Shown here: positions 1 to 8,572 of the stretch, piece after piece
Position numbering within the stretch: position 1 is the stretch's first letter
How the letters are laid out: the number at the start of each line of letters is the position of its first letter
From: Bacteroidota bacterium
Lineage (GTDB): Bacteria; Bacteroidota; Bacteroidia; Chitinophagales; LD1
Assembly (NCBI GenBank): GCA_016722375.1
Contig: JADKJG010000002.1
Span: 186,001 to 250,000, forward strand
Length of the DNA stretch: 64,000 bases
Direction: 5' to 3'
Notes under the pieces: model-generated
The model's input: the letters and a program-made list of their open reading frames with translations, nothing else
Told to the model about the DNA's origin: nothing
The model's database searches: none
Position numbers and translations under genes: made by a program

Positions 1-1762
1 TATCATCCAACTGTTTGATAAGCTCAGAAGCATAATCATTCACCGTGGAATAAAAATCTCCATAACGGAATGGCAATACCTGTGCATTTGCCATGCGCAA
101 GGTCATCCGACCGGCGGTCTTGGCCAACACTACTTCATAAACAAACCTGGGGTCTTTGAAGCGACAAAACATTTCATAAGTATCATAAGCGGAATGATAT
201 TCGCCGCCGCCGCTCTCACCGCCAAATCCGAGATCAAGTGCAGGAATGCCCAAATGCTGGTAGAAGGAGGAGAAATCAGAACCGGAGCCTAGAGCACCCA
301 ATTTGATAGCCGATGAAGCAAGGATTTCCTTCTTTTCTTTCATGCCGGAGGCATTCACTGCATCGTGGGAGATTCTTCGTTTCAAAATGCTGACCTTCGT
401 TTGCGGGTCTATTACATCATCGGCTACTTCATTCACAAACTGCTCCAAGGTATGAGAGCCGCCAACGCCGAGGAATCCACGACCGGTGGCATCGGTATTG
501 ATATAGACCACGGCCTTTTTGCTCAGCTCATTTTTATTGGTCTCTACCCATTCGGTAGAACCCAGCAGGCCTTCCTCTTCTCCATCCCAACTGCAATAAA
601 CGATGGTGCGCCTTGGGCGCATTCCTTCTTTCGCCATTTGGCCAATGGCTCTGGCCTCTTCCAACATGGCAGCTTGCCCGCTGATAGGGTCGTCGGCACC
701 CATTACCCAAGCATCAAGGTGATTGCCGCGAATGATCCATTCATCCGGCAATTCGCTTCCCTTCATCATCGCGACCACGTCATACACCGGTACAATGTCC
801 CAGTTAAACTCAAGTTTCAAATGAACCTTCACCGGTCCCGGTCCTACATGATAGGTAAATGGCAATGCACCGCGCCAGTTACCGGGCGCCACCGGTCCTG
901 CAAGTGCGGCAAGAAAAGGTTTTGCATCTGCATAAGAAATGGGCAACACCGGTATTTTCATTAAAGTCTTCACCTCGGCTCGGTCTATGCGCTTAGCACC
1001 TTTTACGGCACCATAGCCGGGTGTTTGCGGGTCGCCGGGATAAAGCGGCATATCCATTACCGAACCGCGCTGCACTCCGTGTTCATTCTTGAATGCGCCT
1101 TTGGGATAAACATCCCCCTGATAATAGCCATCCTCTTTCGGATCAGAATAAATCAAACAACCAATGGCTCCATATTCTGCGGCCAAGCGAGGTTTAATTC
1201 CTCTCCATGCGCCACCATACCGCGCAATCACAATTTTCCCTTTCACACTGATTCCCATCTGCTCTAACTGCTCGTAATCCGCAGGAATACCATAGTTTAC
1301 ATACACCAACTCACCGGTCACATCGCCGTCGGCTGAATAGCAATTATAGGGTGGAAGCTGTTCGCTAAGCTGCCCCGAGGTAGTATCCTCTTTCAAAGTA
1401 GGTTCTACTAGCGAGGCTTTGAATTTAATGACTGAAGCGGCTTCCAGCAGGCGAAGCTTAGGAGTGGGAAACAGCGCGTAGAACGTATCAATCCTTGCAT
1501 CAAAGCCCCATTCTCTATATTTCTTTAAAAGATATTCCACATTGCTTTTCTGATAAGGCGAACCCAAATGATGTGGTCGCGCAGAAAGGTGCTTCATCAT
1601 GCTCTCTATGGCCGATACTTCCAGCAATTGATCATAGCGTGTCTCTGCTTTTTTCTGAAGGATTGTTCCCGAAGGGCTATAACCCAACAAGGTTTCATTT
1701 GGAGCATCGGCAGATACCAGTAATAGCAACGCCGCAACGAGAACTACAAAAGTCTTTTTCAT
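1..1762 (-). CDS. M28 family metallopeptidase (glutamate carboxypeptidase II-like), 3' end beyond window
   Basis: This is a di-zinc exopeptidase of the M28B/PSMA type, probably secreted and releasing amino acids from peptides. Reading the minus strand from an ATG at 1762 gives a signal peptide (MKKTFVVLVAALLLLVSA), then about 585 residues with no stop before the left edge. A PA (protease-associated) insert lies in the middle (VKGKIVIARYGG). The peptidase domain keeps the M28 zinc ligands: the His of GNHLDAW, the Asp of MGADDP, the Glu pair of DGEEEG, the Asp of INTDATGRG and the His of GEYHSAYD. The dimerisation-like C-terminal domain is only partly present. It sits 56 bp downstream of the RelA/SpoT gene on the same strand, so the two could be co-transcribed. 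Family assignment is firm; the substrate is not known. Confidence 0.9.
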   Translation of the reverse strand, partial: MKKTFVVLVAALLLLVSADAPNETLLGYSPSGTILQKKAETRYDQLLEVSAIESMMKHLSARPHHLGSPYQKSNVEYLLKKYREWGFDARIDTFYALFPTPKLRLLEAASVIKFKASLVEPTLKEDTTSGQLSEQLPPYNCYSADGDVTGELVYVNYGIPADYEQLEQMGISVKGKIVIARYGGAWRGIKPRLAAEYGAIGCLIYSDPKEDGYYQGDVYPKGAFKNEHGVQRGSVMDMPLYPGDPQTPGYGAVKGAKRIDRAEVKTLMKIPVLPISYADAKPFLAALAGPVAPGNWRGALPFTYHVGPGPVKVHLKLEFNWDIVPVYDVVAMMKGSELPDEWIIRGNHLDAWVMGADDPISGQAAMLEEARAIGQMAKEGMRPRRTIVYCSWDGEEEGLLGSTEWVETNKNELSKKAVVYINTDATGRGFLGVGGSHTLEQFVNEVADDVIDPQTKVSILKRRISHDAVNASGMKEKKEILASSAIKLGALGSGSDFSSFYQHLGIPALDLGFGGESGGGEYHSAYDTYEMFCRFKDPRFVYEVVLAKTAGRMTLRMANAQVLPFRYGDFYSTVNDYASELIKQLDD

Positions 1763-1818
1763 AAAGCCGGTTTATATTTGAGAAACGAAGAAGCGAAAAA
1801 TTATCAAGGACGCATTGC

Positions 1819-4056
1819 CTATCCCTTCTGTTCGTCCTCCTCGTCGAAACGCCCTACATCCAGAACGCCATCCAGCGCGGTGAGACGGCTGGTCAGATCT
1901 TCCAGTTCGGCGGTGTCGTGAACATACACCATGATTTTTCCTTCAAATACACCATCGGCGCTATCGAAAGAAAGCGAGCGCATATTCAGGTTCATTTGTC
2001 CGGTGATGATGTTCGTTATTTTATTGACTAAGCCCACATCATCAATGCCGGTGATTTTCACACCGGTGAGGAAAGCGATTTCATGCTGTTTGGTCCAGCG
2101 GGTTTTGATAATACGATAGGCGTATTTGCTCATCATCTGCACCGCGTTCGGGCAATTGGTACGGTGAATTTTAATCCCGTCGTTAATCGTCAGAAATCCG
2201 AAAACGTCATCGCCGGGTATGGGATTGCAACAAGGAGCAAATTTGTAATCAATCTTATCGGCCCCTTCGCCCATAATCAGCAACTCGGCATTCTTCTGCA
2301 AGGTTTGCTTTACGGCTGTATCAATAGCATCTGCGTTCTTGGCTGCTTGTTCCAGCGGTTTGGGTAACTTGATTTTGCCTCCCACGACATCCAGCTTATT
2401 CAGCTCAGCTAAGTCTATCTTATGCGAGGCAACATGGAAGTACAAGTCCAGCGGCGAAATCATTTTGAACAGATTCATCAGCAGATAGATGTTGGCCTCT
2501 CCCACCTCCATCTTCAATTGCTTCATCCTCTTTTCTAAGATTTCCCTCCCCTCTGTGGCAAATTTCCTTTTATCCTCCTTCAGTGATTGTTTGATGACCG
2601 AGCGCGCCTTGGCGGTAATTGCATAATTCAACCAATCCTCGTTGGGTGTTTGCTTATTGGAAGTCAGAATTTCCACCTGGTCTCCATTCTTCAATTGATG
2701 GCTGAGCGGAACCAACTTCGTGTTGACCTTGGCGCCGATACATTTAACCCCCACGCCACTGTGTATTTCAAAAGCAAAGTCGAGTGCGGTAGCGCCTTTG
2801 CGAAGTCTTTTCAAATCGCCCTTCGGTGTAAAAACAAATATCTCTTCGCTGAAAAGTTCATACTTGAATTCATTGACTACATCTATCGCTGTGCTGTCCG
2901 GGTTCCCTAACAGCGAACGAATTTTATCTAACCATTCATCCAATACCGAGTCGGCACTTCCTTCTTTATATTTCCAATGAGCCGCAAAACCCCGTTCGGC
3001 GATTTCGTGCATGCGCTCAGAGCGAATCTGAATCTCTACCCACTTACCGGTGCCGCTCATCACGGTGGTGTGCAGCGCCTCATAACCATTCGTTTTCGGG
3101 TTGCTCAGCCAGTCGCGCAACCGGTCGGGGTTGGGGTGATAAATATCGGTGATGGCAGAATAGACTCCCCAACAATCGCTCTTCTCTTTATCCGGTGGTG
3201 ACTTCAGTATAATTCGGATAGCAAACAGGTCATAAATTTCTTCAAACGAAACTCCCTTGACCTTCATTTTATTATAGATGGAGTAAATGGATTTAGGGCG
3301 GCCATATATTTCAAACTTAAAACCGCGCCGTTCCAACTCTTCTTTCAACGGTCGAATAAATTCGTTGATGAATTTTGTGCGCTCGCGCTTTTTCTCCTGC
3401 AGTTTTTTAGCAATGTCTCTATATAAAGTGGACTCTGTAAATTTCAGCGCCAAGTCTTCCAGTTCCGTCTTGATGGAGTGAAGGCCCATCCGGTGCGCCA
3501 GCGGGGCATATAGAAACATGGTTTCGCTTGCAATCTTCAACTGCTTCTCTCTACTCAGCGATTCTAAAGTCCGCATGTTGTGCAACCGGTCGGCCAGCTT
3601 GATAAGAATGACTCGAATGTCGTCGTTCAGCGTCAGCAATAGCTTTCTGAAATTCTCTGCTTGCAAAGAAGAGTTCAGGTCAAAGACACCCGATATTTTC
3701 GTCAGCCCGTCAACAATACGTGCCACTTCTTTATTAAACGTACGTTCAATTTCTTCCAGCGTCACGTCGGTATCTTCTACCACATCATGCAACAGCGCGC
3801 AGATGACCGAGGTGGCATCCAAGCCCATTTCTTCGCTCACCACTTTTGCCACCGAGATAGGATGCAGCACGTATGGTTCGCCCGATTTGCGCCGCATATC
3901 TTTATGGCTGTCCATCGCCATCTCGAAGGCGCGCCGAACCATCCTCTTTTTCTGCGTCGAAATATTTTTTTTCAACGAGCGTAAAAGACTCCGGTACTCT
4001 TTGAGAATTAATTTTTTCTCCTTTTCTAAATCTATCGTCTGTGGGCTTTCCATCAT
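1819..4056 (-). CDS. rel: RelA/SpoT family bifunctional (p)ppGpp synthetase/hydrolase
   Basis: This cytosolic stringent-response enzyme makes and degrades (p)ppGpp. The 745-residue length matches full-length Rsh proteins. Domain order: HD hydrolase (about residues 50-165, with the catalytic HDxxxED at 90-95 intact), synthetase (about 245-360, with GRPKSIYSIYNK), TGS (about 400-460, FVFTPKGDL), a helical/zinc-finger-like region with conserved cysteines (CCNPIPGDD), and a C-terminal ACT domain (about 665-740). Intact HD residues argue for real hydrolase activity as well as synthesis. The divergent neighbour folA starts 153 bp away, so the two promoters share that gap. Confidence 0.95.
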   Translation of the reverse strand: MMESPQTIDLEKEKKLILKEYRSLLRSLKKNISTQKKRMVRRAFEMAMDSHKDMRRKSGEPYVLHPISVAKVVSEEMGLDATSVICALLHDVVEDTDVTLEEIERTFNKEVARIVDGLTKISGVFDLNSSLQAENFRKLLLTLNDDIRVILIKLADRLHNMRTLESLSREKQLKIASETMFLYAPLAHRMGLHSIKTELEDLALKFTESTLYRDIAKKLQEKKRERTKFINEFIRPLKEELERRGFKFEIYGRPKSIYSIYNKMKVKGVSFEEIYDLFAIRIILKSPPDKEKSDCWGVYSAITDIYHPNPDRLRDWLSNPKTNGYEALHTTVMSGTGKWVEIQIRSERMHEIAERGFAAHWKYKEGSADSVLDEWLDKIRSLLGNPDSTAIDVVNEFKYELFSEEIFVFTPKGDLKRLRKGATALDFAFEIHSGVGVKCIGAKVNTKLVPLSHQLKNGDQVEILTSNKQTPNEDWLNYAITAKARSVIKQSLKEDKRKFATEGREILEKRMKQLKMEVGEANIYLLMNLFKMISPLDLYFHVASHKIDLAELNKLDVVGGKIKLPKPLEQAAKNADAIDTAVKQTLQKNAELLIMGEGADKIDYKFAPCCNPIPGDDVFGFLTINDGIKIHRTNCPNAVQMMSKYAYRIIKTRWTKQHEIAFLTGVKITGIDDVGLVNKITNIITGQMNLNMRSLSFDSADGVFEGKIMVYVHDTAELEDLTSRLTALDGVLDVGRFDEEDEQKG

Positions 4057-4209
4057 TCTAATCTAAGAGATTCGGTGTGATATTAGAAACATTCAGGTGT
4101 TTTGAATGGTGCTAATTGGTGTTAAGAAACTACGGCTGTATAATAATGTGGAATCAAACGAGCCTTCGATATTCATTCAGATTCTGCAACATTCTATTAG
4201 TTTCGAAAC

Positions 4210-4716
4210 ATGAAAATTGCAATCGTGGTAGCCGTGGGGCAAAATAGCGAAATTGGTTCAAAAGGGGGCCTGTTGTGGAAGCTGCCTCGAGATATGAAGT
4301 TCTTTAAGGAAGTCACCATGGGCCATTATGTATTGATGGGTAGAAAAACCTGGGAGAGCATTCCGCCGAACTATAAACCGCTCGACGGGCGGGTGAACAT
4401 GGTGGTGACGCGGCAAAAGGATTTTCGTGATGAAGGCTGTATTGTCTTCGCCGATTTGGAAACGGCCTATCAACATGCCAAAGAATGTGGCGAAGGCGAA
4501 TTGATGATTATTGGTGGCGGCGAGATTTATCGTTTGGCGATGCCGAAAACTGACATCATTTATCTAACCCGCGTGCACGAATCTTTTCCCGAGGCCGACA
4601 CTTATTTTCCCGACATCAATTCTGAAGAATGGGAAGAAGTGGACCGCGTAGATCAACCGGCGGATGCCAAACACGCCTATCCTTTCAGTTTCATCAAACT
4701 AGAAAGGCGGGGGTAA
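4210..4716 (+). CDS. folA: Dihydrofolate reductase
   Basis: It reduces dihydrofolate to tetrahydrofolate with NADPH, feeding thymidylate, purine and methionine synthesis. The 168-residue length is typical. The N-terminus MKIAIVVAVGQNSEIG is the family signature strand. GGLLWKLPRDMKFFKE supplies the acidic active-site position (Asp in LPRDM). VLMGRKTWESIP and MIIGGGEIYRLAMP are the NADPH-binding motifs. It is transcribed away from the RelA/SpoT gene and appears to be alone. Confidence 0.95.
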   Translation: MKIAIVVAVGQNSEIGSKGGLLWKLPRDMKFFKEVTMGHYVLMGRKTWESIPPNYKPLDGRVNMVVTRQKDFRDEGCIVFADLETAYQHAKECGEGELMIIGGGEIYRLAMPKTDIIYLTRVHESFPEADTYFPDINSEEWEEVDRVDQPADAKHAYPFSFIKLERRG

Positions 4717-4754
4717 GCTAAAGGGGATAGGAACCCGTTTCCGTCTATGTATTT

Positions 4755-4819
4755 TATCTCCGCAGGAGATATACGTTTGGTAGAAAACAAACCACAGCCT
4801 ATTCAAGTTCCGTCGGAAC
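4755..4819 (+). repeat. Hairpin-plus-TTTGGTAGAA dispersed repeat, copy 1
   Basis: A perfect 7-bp stem with a GCA loop (4755-4771, TATCTCC/GGAGATA) is followed after exactly 4 bases by TTTGGTAGAA (4776-4785). A second small hairpin, GTTCC-GTC-GGAAC, lies at 4807-4819. The same architecture recurs at 15870-15900. It looks like a dispersed intergenic element; function unknown. Confidence 0.5.
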
Positions 4820-4902
4820 GACCGATACTTCTTTTAGCAATTAGCTTTTAGCTATTAGAAATGAATCTCCCAATTTCTATTGACTAAAAACTATTGGCTG
4901 CA

Positions 4903-5028
4903 TTAGGTTATTCTCAGCGACTTCACCGCGCTCCAGTCGCCTATTCCTTCATGCGTGAAGATGCGGACGCGGAAATAATACAACACACCGCTCAACACCA
5001 TTGAAATACCTACCGCTATTAAAACACC
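4903..5028 (-). pseudogene. Truncated 3' end of a fibronectin type III-like protein
   Basis: The minus strand ends in a short readable tail (SGVLYYFRVRIFTHEG, then GDWSAVKSLRIT and a stop at 4903-4905). This is the last beta-strand pair of an Fn3-like domain. It resembles the end of the intact Fn3-like protein at 39606-40277 (YYITVFGVNEAGPG ...). No start codon or N-terminal part can be found, because a T9SS gene tail on the other strand begins at about the same place. Decayed remnant; moderate confidence. Confidence 0.45.
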
Positions 5029-5047
5029 AAGAAACATAGCGCTCGAC

Positions 5048-5296
5048 ATGACCTTGTTCCCGAACCCGGCCACCGGTCGTGTTTCTTTGGTGATTCATGC
5101 CTTGTAAGCTAACCGAAATGCTACCCTCCGGGTATATAATCTGATGGGCGAAACCGTTTACAGTCGTCCGGTGTGTCTCGAAGCGGGCAACAACACCCTG
5201 CAAGCCGAACTCGGAGCATTGACCAACGGTTTCTATTTTGTAGAAATTAACTGCGGCGGAAGCAGCCAGTCGCAGAAACTGAGCGGGATTCGCTAA
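5048..5296 (+). pseudogene. Remnant of a T9SS cargo protein: type A sorting domain only
   Basis: The plus strand encodes a T9SS type A sorting domain: FPNPATGRVSLVIHA, then an in-frame TAA at 5105-5107, then NATLRVYNLMGETVYS and a normal end (KLSGIR, stop 5294-5296). These are the hallmark PNP, VYNLxGxxV and final lysine-rich elements. The body of the protein is missing and the domain carries an internal stop, so this is a fossil C-terminus. A good hairpin terminator follows at 5317, supporting a formerly real gene end. Confidence 0.6.
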
Positions 5297-5316
5297 ACTT
5301 ATACTTTTCTAAATTA

Positions 5317-5347
5317 AACGGCAGAGGTACTACCTATCTCTGCCGTT
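5317..5347 (+). terminator. Rho-independent-like terminator after T9SS remnant
   Basis: A perfect 10-bp stem (AACGGCAGAG / CTCTGCCGTT) with an 11-base loop is followed by a T-rich stretch (CTTATTTTAT). It lies 20 bp after the stop of the T9SS remnant. Confidence 0.65.
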
Positions 5348-5387
5348 CTTATTTTATACATATTGCTAAAAACGATTGGTGATTCTA

Positions 5388-5807
5388 TTGATATAGATTT
5401 TGTCTTGATTGGTATCGCCCCGCTTGTGATTGGTATAGCGGTGGTTTAGATTAGAACAGCGCAAGAGGTGATTAAGAATGTTGTTTGTATGATTAGAACT
5501 GCCGCCGCTATGATTACAAACGCCGCTTGTATGGTTATAACTGCCGCTGCTATGATTAGAAACGCGACTTGTATGGTTAGAACCTCCGCTGATATGATTA
5601 GAACAGTGGCGTGTATGGATAGAAAAGGCGCATGTATGATTAGAACTGCCGCTGCTATGATTAGAAATGCGACTTGTATGGTTAGAACCACGGCTGATAT
5701 GATTAGAACAGCGGCTTATATGGTTAGATAAGCGGCTGTTTTAATTAGAAAAACATTTTTTATAACTGGAAAAACATTTTTTCCAATTATAATCCCTGCT
5801 ATTCCAA
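5388..5807 (+). repeat. Array of about 20 degenerate 21-bp tandem repeats
   Basis: The sequence divides exactly into 21-base units starting at 5388, each opening with TTAGAA or TTGGTA and usually ending in TATGA or TATGG. The consensus of the central units is TTAGAACTGCCGCTGCTATGA. Units alternate in their last bases, and a higher-order period of about 105 bp (five units) is visible: the unit at 5535 matches that at 5640, and those at 5556 and 5577 match 5661 and 5682. Units decay towards both ends. Because 21 is a multiple of three, both strands have accidental open frames (for example MIRTAAA repeats), which I do not regard as genes. Confidence 0.9.
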
Positions 5808-6514
5808 TCCAAATGGTGTTAAAATGCACCAAAACACGACTTTTCGGACATAGCACCTTTTTCCGGCTCATTATCTAACACGATACATAAATCTTTCCTC
5901 CCGCAGAGTTTCCGCTCTCGGCGTAGGCTATGCCTACGTCGGAAAAGTTGGTAGCCTTTGGCTACTTTTTACAGCTAAAAGCCGTATACTTACGGGGCGG
6001 AGGCACAGCCTAAGCCCAGATGAGTTTGAAATAAATTTAAATTTGGGTATTGGTAGCCTATTAACCGGATGAAGATATGACAGATAGTGTATGACAATTG
6101 CGGAACACAAACTTTCGCTTTTCAGCAAATCAGAAGTGCGGAAATGCGAAGGTTTTGATAGATTTGTTTCGCATAATAGATGTTATAGCCAATGGTAGGG
6201 CGACAGTGCAACCAACGAAACAGACGACTTAAAATTTAAACATTAAAGCAAAGACAAACCATTTTGACAAGAGACCTAAAACATACAGACCATATTGCAA
6301 CGGGACAGCATGGAAGCCGACACTCAAGTCTGCCCGATGTTTTTTATTTTTTTCCCCCACCGCACTTTTTTAAAAACAATTTTTGCCAGCCGCACAAGTG
6401 GCACATTTGGCTTTGCCCCGACACACAAAGCCAGCCCTTCGGCAAAACCAAAAGAGCCACTTTTTAGCCAACGCACTAATATACGATTGACAGAAATTAA
6501 GTTTCAAAACTTTA
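5808..6514. other. Gene-free spacer with small hairpins before the accessory operon
   Basis: I see no supported gene. Features present: CCCGCAGAGTTTCC at 5900-5913, repeated at 15218-15231 on the far side of the accessory region; a hairpin CGTAGGC-TAT-GCCTACG near 5921-5940; a hairpin GTAGCC-TTT-GGCTAC near 5951-5965. From about 6300 to 6470 there is low-complexity DNA with runs of T and C and the words GCCGACACTCAA and TAGCCAACGCA. Both words recur after the operon (13481-13640), as if similar spacer DNA bounds it. Confidence 0.5.
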
Positions 6515-6544
6515 ATTGCCATTTCATAAATAACTCTACTTTTG
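6515..6544 (+). promoter_or_regulatory. Candidate Bacteroidota promoter for the SPFH operon
   Basis: TACTTTTG at 6537-6544 matches the Bacteroidota -7 consensus TAnnTTTG. ATTG at 6515-6518 with an 18-base spacer could serve as the -33 element. The start codon of the first operon gene lies 48 bases downstream of the -7 box. Visual match only. Confidence 0.4.
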
Positions 6545-6591
6545 TTAAACACGCTTATCAATTCAATCAAAATAATTAAATCATAACAACA

Positions 6592-7839
6592 ATGGCAGCA
6601 ATTATAGATTTTGTAAAATGGGACACAAGACCAGAGGAACAACTTTTCGCTTGGAAATTTCCAGAATCAAATTTAAGCACCTTCACTCAATTGATAGTTG
6701 CTGAATCACAGGAAGCAATTCTATTTTCCAAAGGACAAGTTGTAGGCAAATTTGGACCAGGAAAACACACCCTCAACACTGAAAACTTGCCAATCCTAAG
6801 AAATCTTTTTGGTATTCCATTCGGAGGAAAAAATCCTTTCACTGCCGAAGTGTGGTTCGTAAATAAATTGATGCCTTTGAATCTTGATTGGACAACTGAT
6901 TCAATGATGTATCACGACCCTGACTATCAAACAATGGTTCCTTTACTTGCAAAAGGACGATACGGAATTAAGATTGTTGATGCAGAAAAGTTTTTAATAA
7001 AATTGGTTGGAACAACGACAACATTTACAGCACGACAACTCACTGATAATTTTTACGGAGCAACAGTTTCAAAAACAAAATCTACCATTCTTCAATTCAT
7101 AATGTCAAACAAGATTGGCATTAAAACTATTTCCGCTTTCTTAGATGGGCTTTCAGAAAGTTTGAGATTATCAATTTCAACTTTCTGGGAAGATTACGGA
7201 TTTCAACTTATAAGTTTTTACATCACCACAATTGAAGTTGATTCAAATACCAAAGCAGGTGAAATGATTCTCAAAGCCATGTCGCAGCAAAGCGCACAAA
7301 TCATTGGTGGTTATACATGGCAGCAGTCGCAAGTTTTTGAGTTGGGCGACAAAGCAGTAGATTCAATGGGTAAGGGCAACGGACAAAATAGTTTATTGGG
7401 TGCTGTTATGGCAACAAATTTAATGGGAGGGTTATCGGGAGGCGGTTTGCTTAATCCTGTTTCTTATAAGAATCCAGAAACAAATTCTAATGTTCAAAAT
7501 CCTGTTGTTACTCCAGCACGAGAAGTTTATTGTTCCAATTGTGCTAAGAAATTTTCAAGCAACATGAAGTTCTGTCCGCATTGTGGCGACCCATATACAG
7601 CTTGTCCAAAGTGCGGAGCGGACAATGATAAGGATGCAAAGAAATGTGTGAGTTGTGGAACGGTTCTATCTGCAAGCGGTGCAAGTTGCACTAATTGCAG
7701 TTCACCGTTAGCAGACGGAGCAGCGTTTTGTCCAACTTGCGGAAAGCCCGTTGCATCAAAGGAAGGTTGTTGTAAACGGTGCGGACATAAATTAGGAAGC
7801 ACACCTTTTTGTTCTCAATGCGGATTTAAAAACTCATAA
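6592..7839 (+). CDS. SPFH (band 7/stomatin-like) domain protein with four C-terminal zinc ribbons
   Basis: The N-terminal about 270 residues form an SPFH domain of the COG4260/YdjI type (FAWKFPESNLSTFTQLIV, LFSKGQVVGKFGPGKHTL). A glycine-rich linker (about 255-300) is followed by eight CxxC pairs from residue 313 to the end: CSNC/CPHC, CPKC/CVSC, CTNC/CPTC and CKRC/CSQC, that is, four zinc ribbons. Such proteins oligomerise on membranes. B. subtilis YdjI works in a membrane-stress operon with a PspA-like protein (family knowledge). It is the first gene of a tight six-gene operon, the next gene starting 2 bp after its stop. No transmembrane segment is obvious. Biochemical role here unknown. 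Confidence 0.85.
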   Translation: MAAIIDFVKWDTRPEEQLFAWKFPESNLSTFTQLIVAESQEAILFSKGQVVGKFGPGKHTLNTENLPILRNLFGIPFGGKNPFTAEVWFVNKLMPLNLDWTTDSMMYHDPDYQTMVPLLAKGRYGIKIVDAEKFLIKLVGTTTTFTARQLTDNFYGATVSKTKSTILQFIMSNKIGIKTISAFLDGLSESLRLSISTFWEDYGFQLISFYITTIEVDSNTKAGEMILKAMSQQSAQIIGGYTWQQSQVFELGDKAVDSMGKGNGQNSLLGAVMATNLMGGLSGGGLLNPVSYKNPETNSNVQNPVVTPAREVYCSNCAKKFSSNMKFCPHCGDPYTACPKCGADNDKDAKKCVSCGTVLSASGASCTNCSSPLADGAAFCPTCGKPVASKEGCCKRCGHKLGSTPFCSQCGFKNS

Positions 7840-7841
7840 AC

Positions 7842-8552
7842 ATGAAACAGAGAGGTCAAATATTCGGCTATGTAGTTTTAATCGCAGGGTTAGCGTTAAT
7901 CTTCACAGGATTTTTTCTTTTCGTTCCGCAAGAAAAACGGAACGATGTTTTTTGGTTGGACTTAGCAACGGTTTGTCTTGTGTTCATCGTTTCATCCTTG
8001 ACAGAGTTGGGGCTTTTCGGAATCAATTTTGATTTTGAAAAACAAGTTGGTGGTCTTGGAATTCGCCTTGCTTACATTCGCTTCTATTCCTTTTTTGCTC
8101 TTGCAATAATTACTATCGGATATTTTGCGGAAGTTCATTTCCGTTACCAACTTTTCTTTCAACTTCTTGCAGCTTTCATTTTACTGATTGGCTATTTCTT
8201 TTCTCATCTAAGTTCGGGAAAAGCCGTGTCAGTGCAAGCAGAACAAGACATTGAGAGAAAAGGGAAAGATGAAATCCTAAGAGCATTAAATCAATTTGAA
8301 ATTTTATTCACAGGAAGTTCGGGAAAGTGGGAAGGAGAAAAACAGAAAATAAATTTTCTGAAAGAAGATGTTCGTTATCTCTCTCCAACAAACAATCAAG
8401 CCGCAGCAGACATTGATTCTGAAATTGCAAGCACGATTCAACAGGCGTTTGCAAAAGCAAGAGAAAAAAATGAAGGCGGAACAGAAGTATTTTCTCTCCT
8501 CAATAAGTGTGAGGAGTTATTGAAACTTAGAAAAAACACTTACTCAAAATAA
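7842..8552 (+). CDS. Four-helix membrane protein of the SPFH operon, unknown function
   Basis: I do not recognise this 236-residue protein. Four hydrophobic segments fill the first half (about residues 8-28, 41-60, 79-97, 103-122). They are followed by a soluble, charged C-terminal domain of about 110 residues (KGKDEILRALNQFEIL ... KCEELLKLRKN) that looks helical. With a short linker between helices 2 and 3, both ends probably lie on the cytoplasmic side. It starts 2 bp after the SPFH gene and ends 20 bp before the next, so it is very likely co-expressed. A plausible job is the membrane anchor of the complex (inference). Confidence 0.75.
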   Translation: MKQRGQIFGYVVLIAGLALIFTGFFLFVPQEKRNDVFWLDLATVCLVFIVSSLTELGLFGINFDFEKQVGGLGIRLAYIRFYSFFALAIITIGYFAEVHFRYQLFFQLLAAFILLIGYFFSHLSSGKAVSVQAEQDIERKGKDEILRALNQFEILFTGSSGKWEGEKQKINFLKEDVRYLSPTNNQAAADIDSEIASTIQQAFAKAREKNEGGTEVFSLLNKCEELLKLRKNTYSK

Positions 8553-8572
8553 CCACTAACAAACCAAAAGTT

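Noticed and set aside
365..964. 199-residue plus-strand frame
   Set aside because: It is the antisense shadow of the M28 peptidase, whose active-site motifs lie on the minus strand.
3518..4066. 182-residue plus-strand frame opposite the RelA/SpoT N-terminus
   Set aside because: The minus strand encodes an intact HD domain; the shadow has no recognisable features.
5446..5731. Open frames on both strands through the 21-bp array (MIRTAAA-type repeats)
   Set aside because: The period is a multiple of three, so one stop-free unit keeps a frame open on each strand. Composition is not protein-like and no start or ribosome context supports translation.
5388..5807. CRISPR array
   Set aside because: Units are contiguous and diverged with no constant repeat alternating with unique spacers, and no cas genes are present.
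6170..6480. A third attC-like site before the SPFH operon
   Set aside because: GTTATAGCC and AGCCCTTCGGC resemble parts of the later sites, but I could not align two complementary arms.
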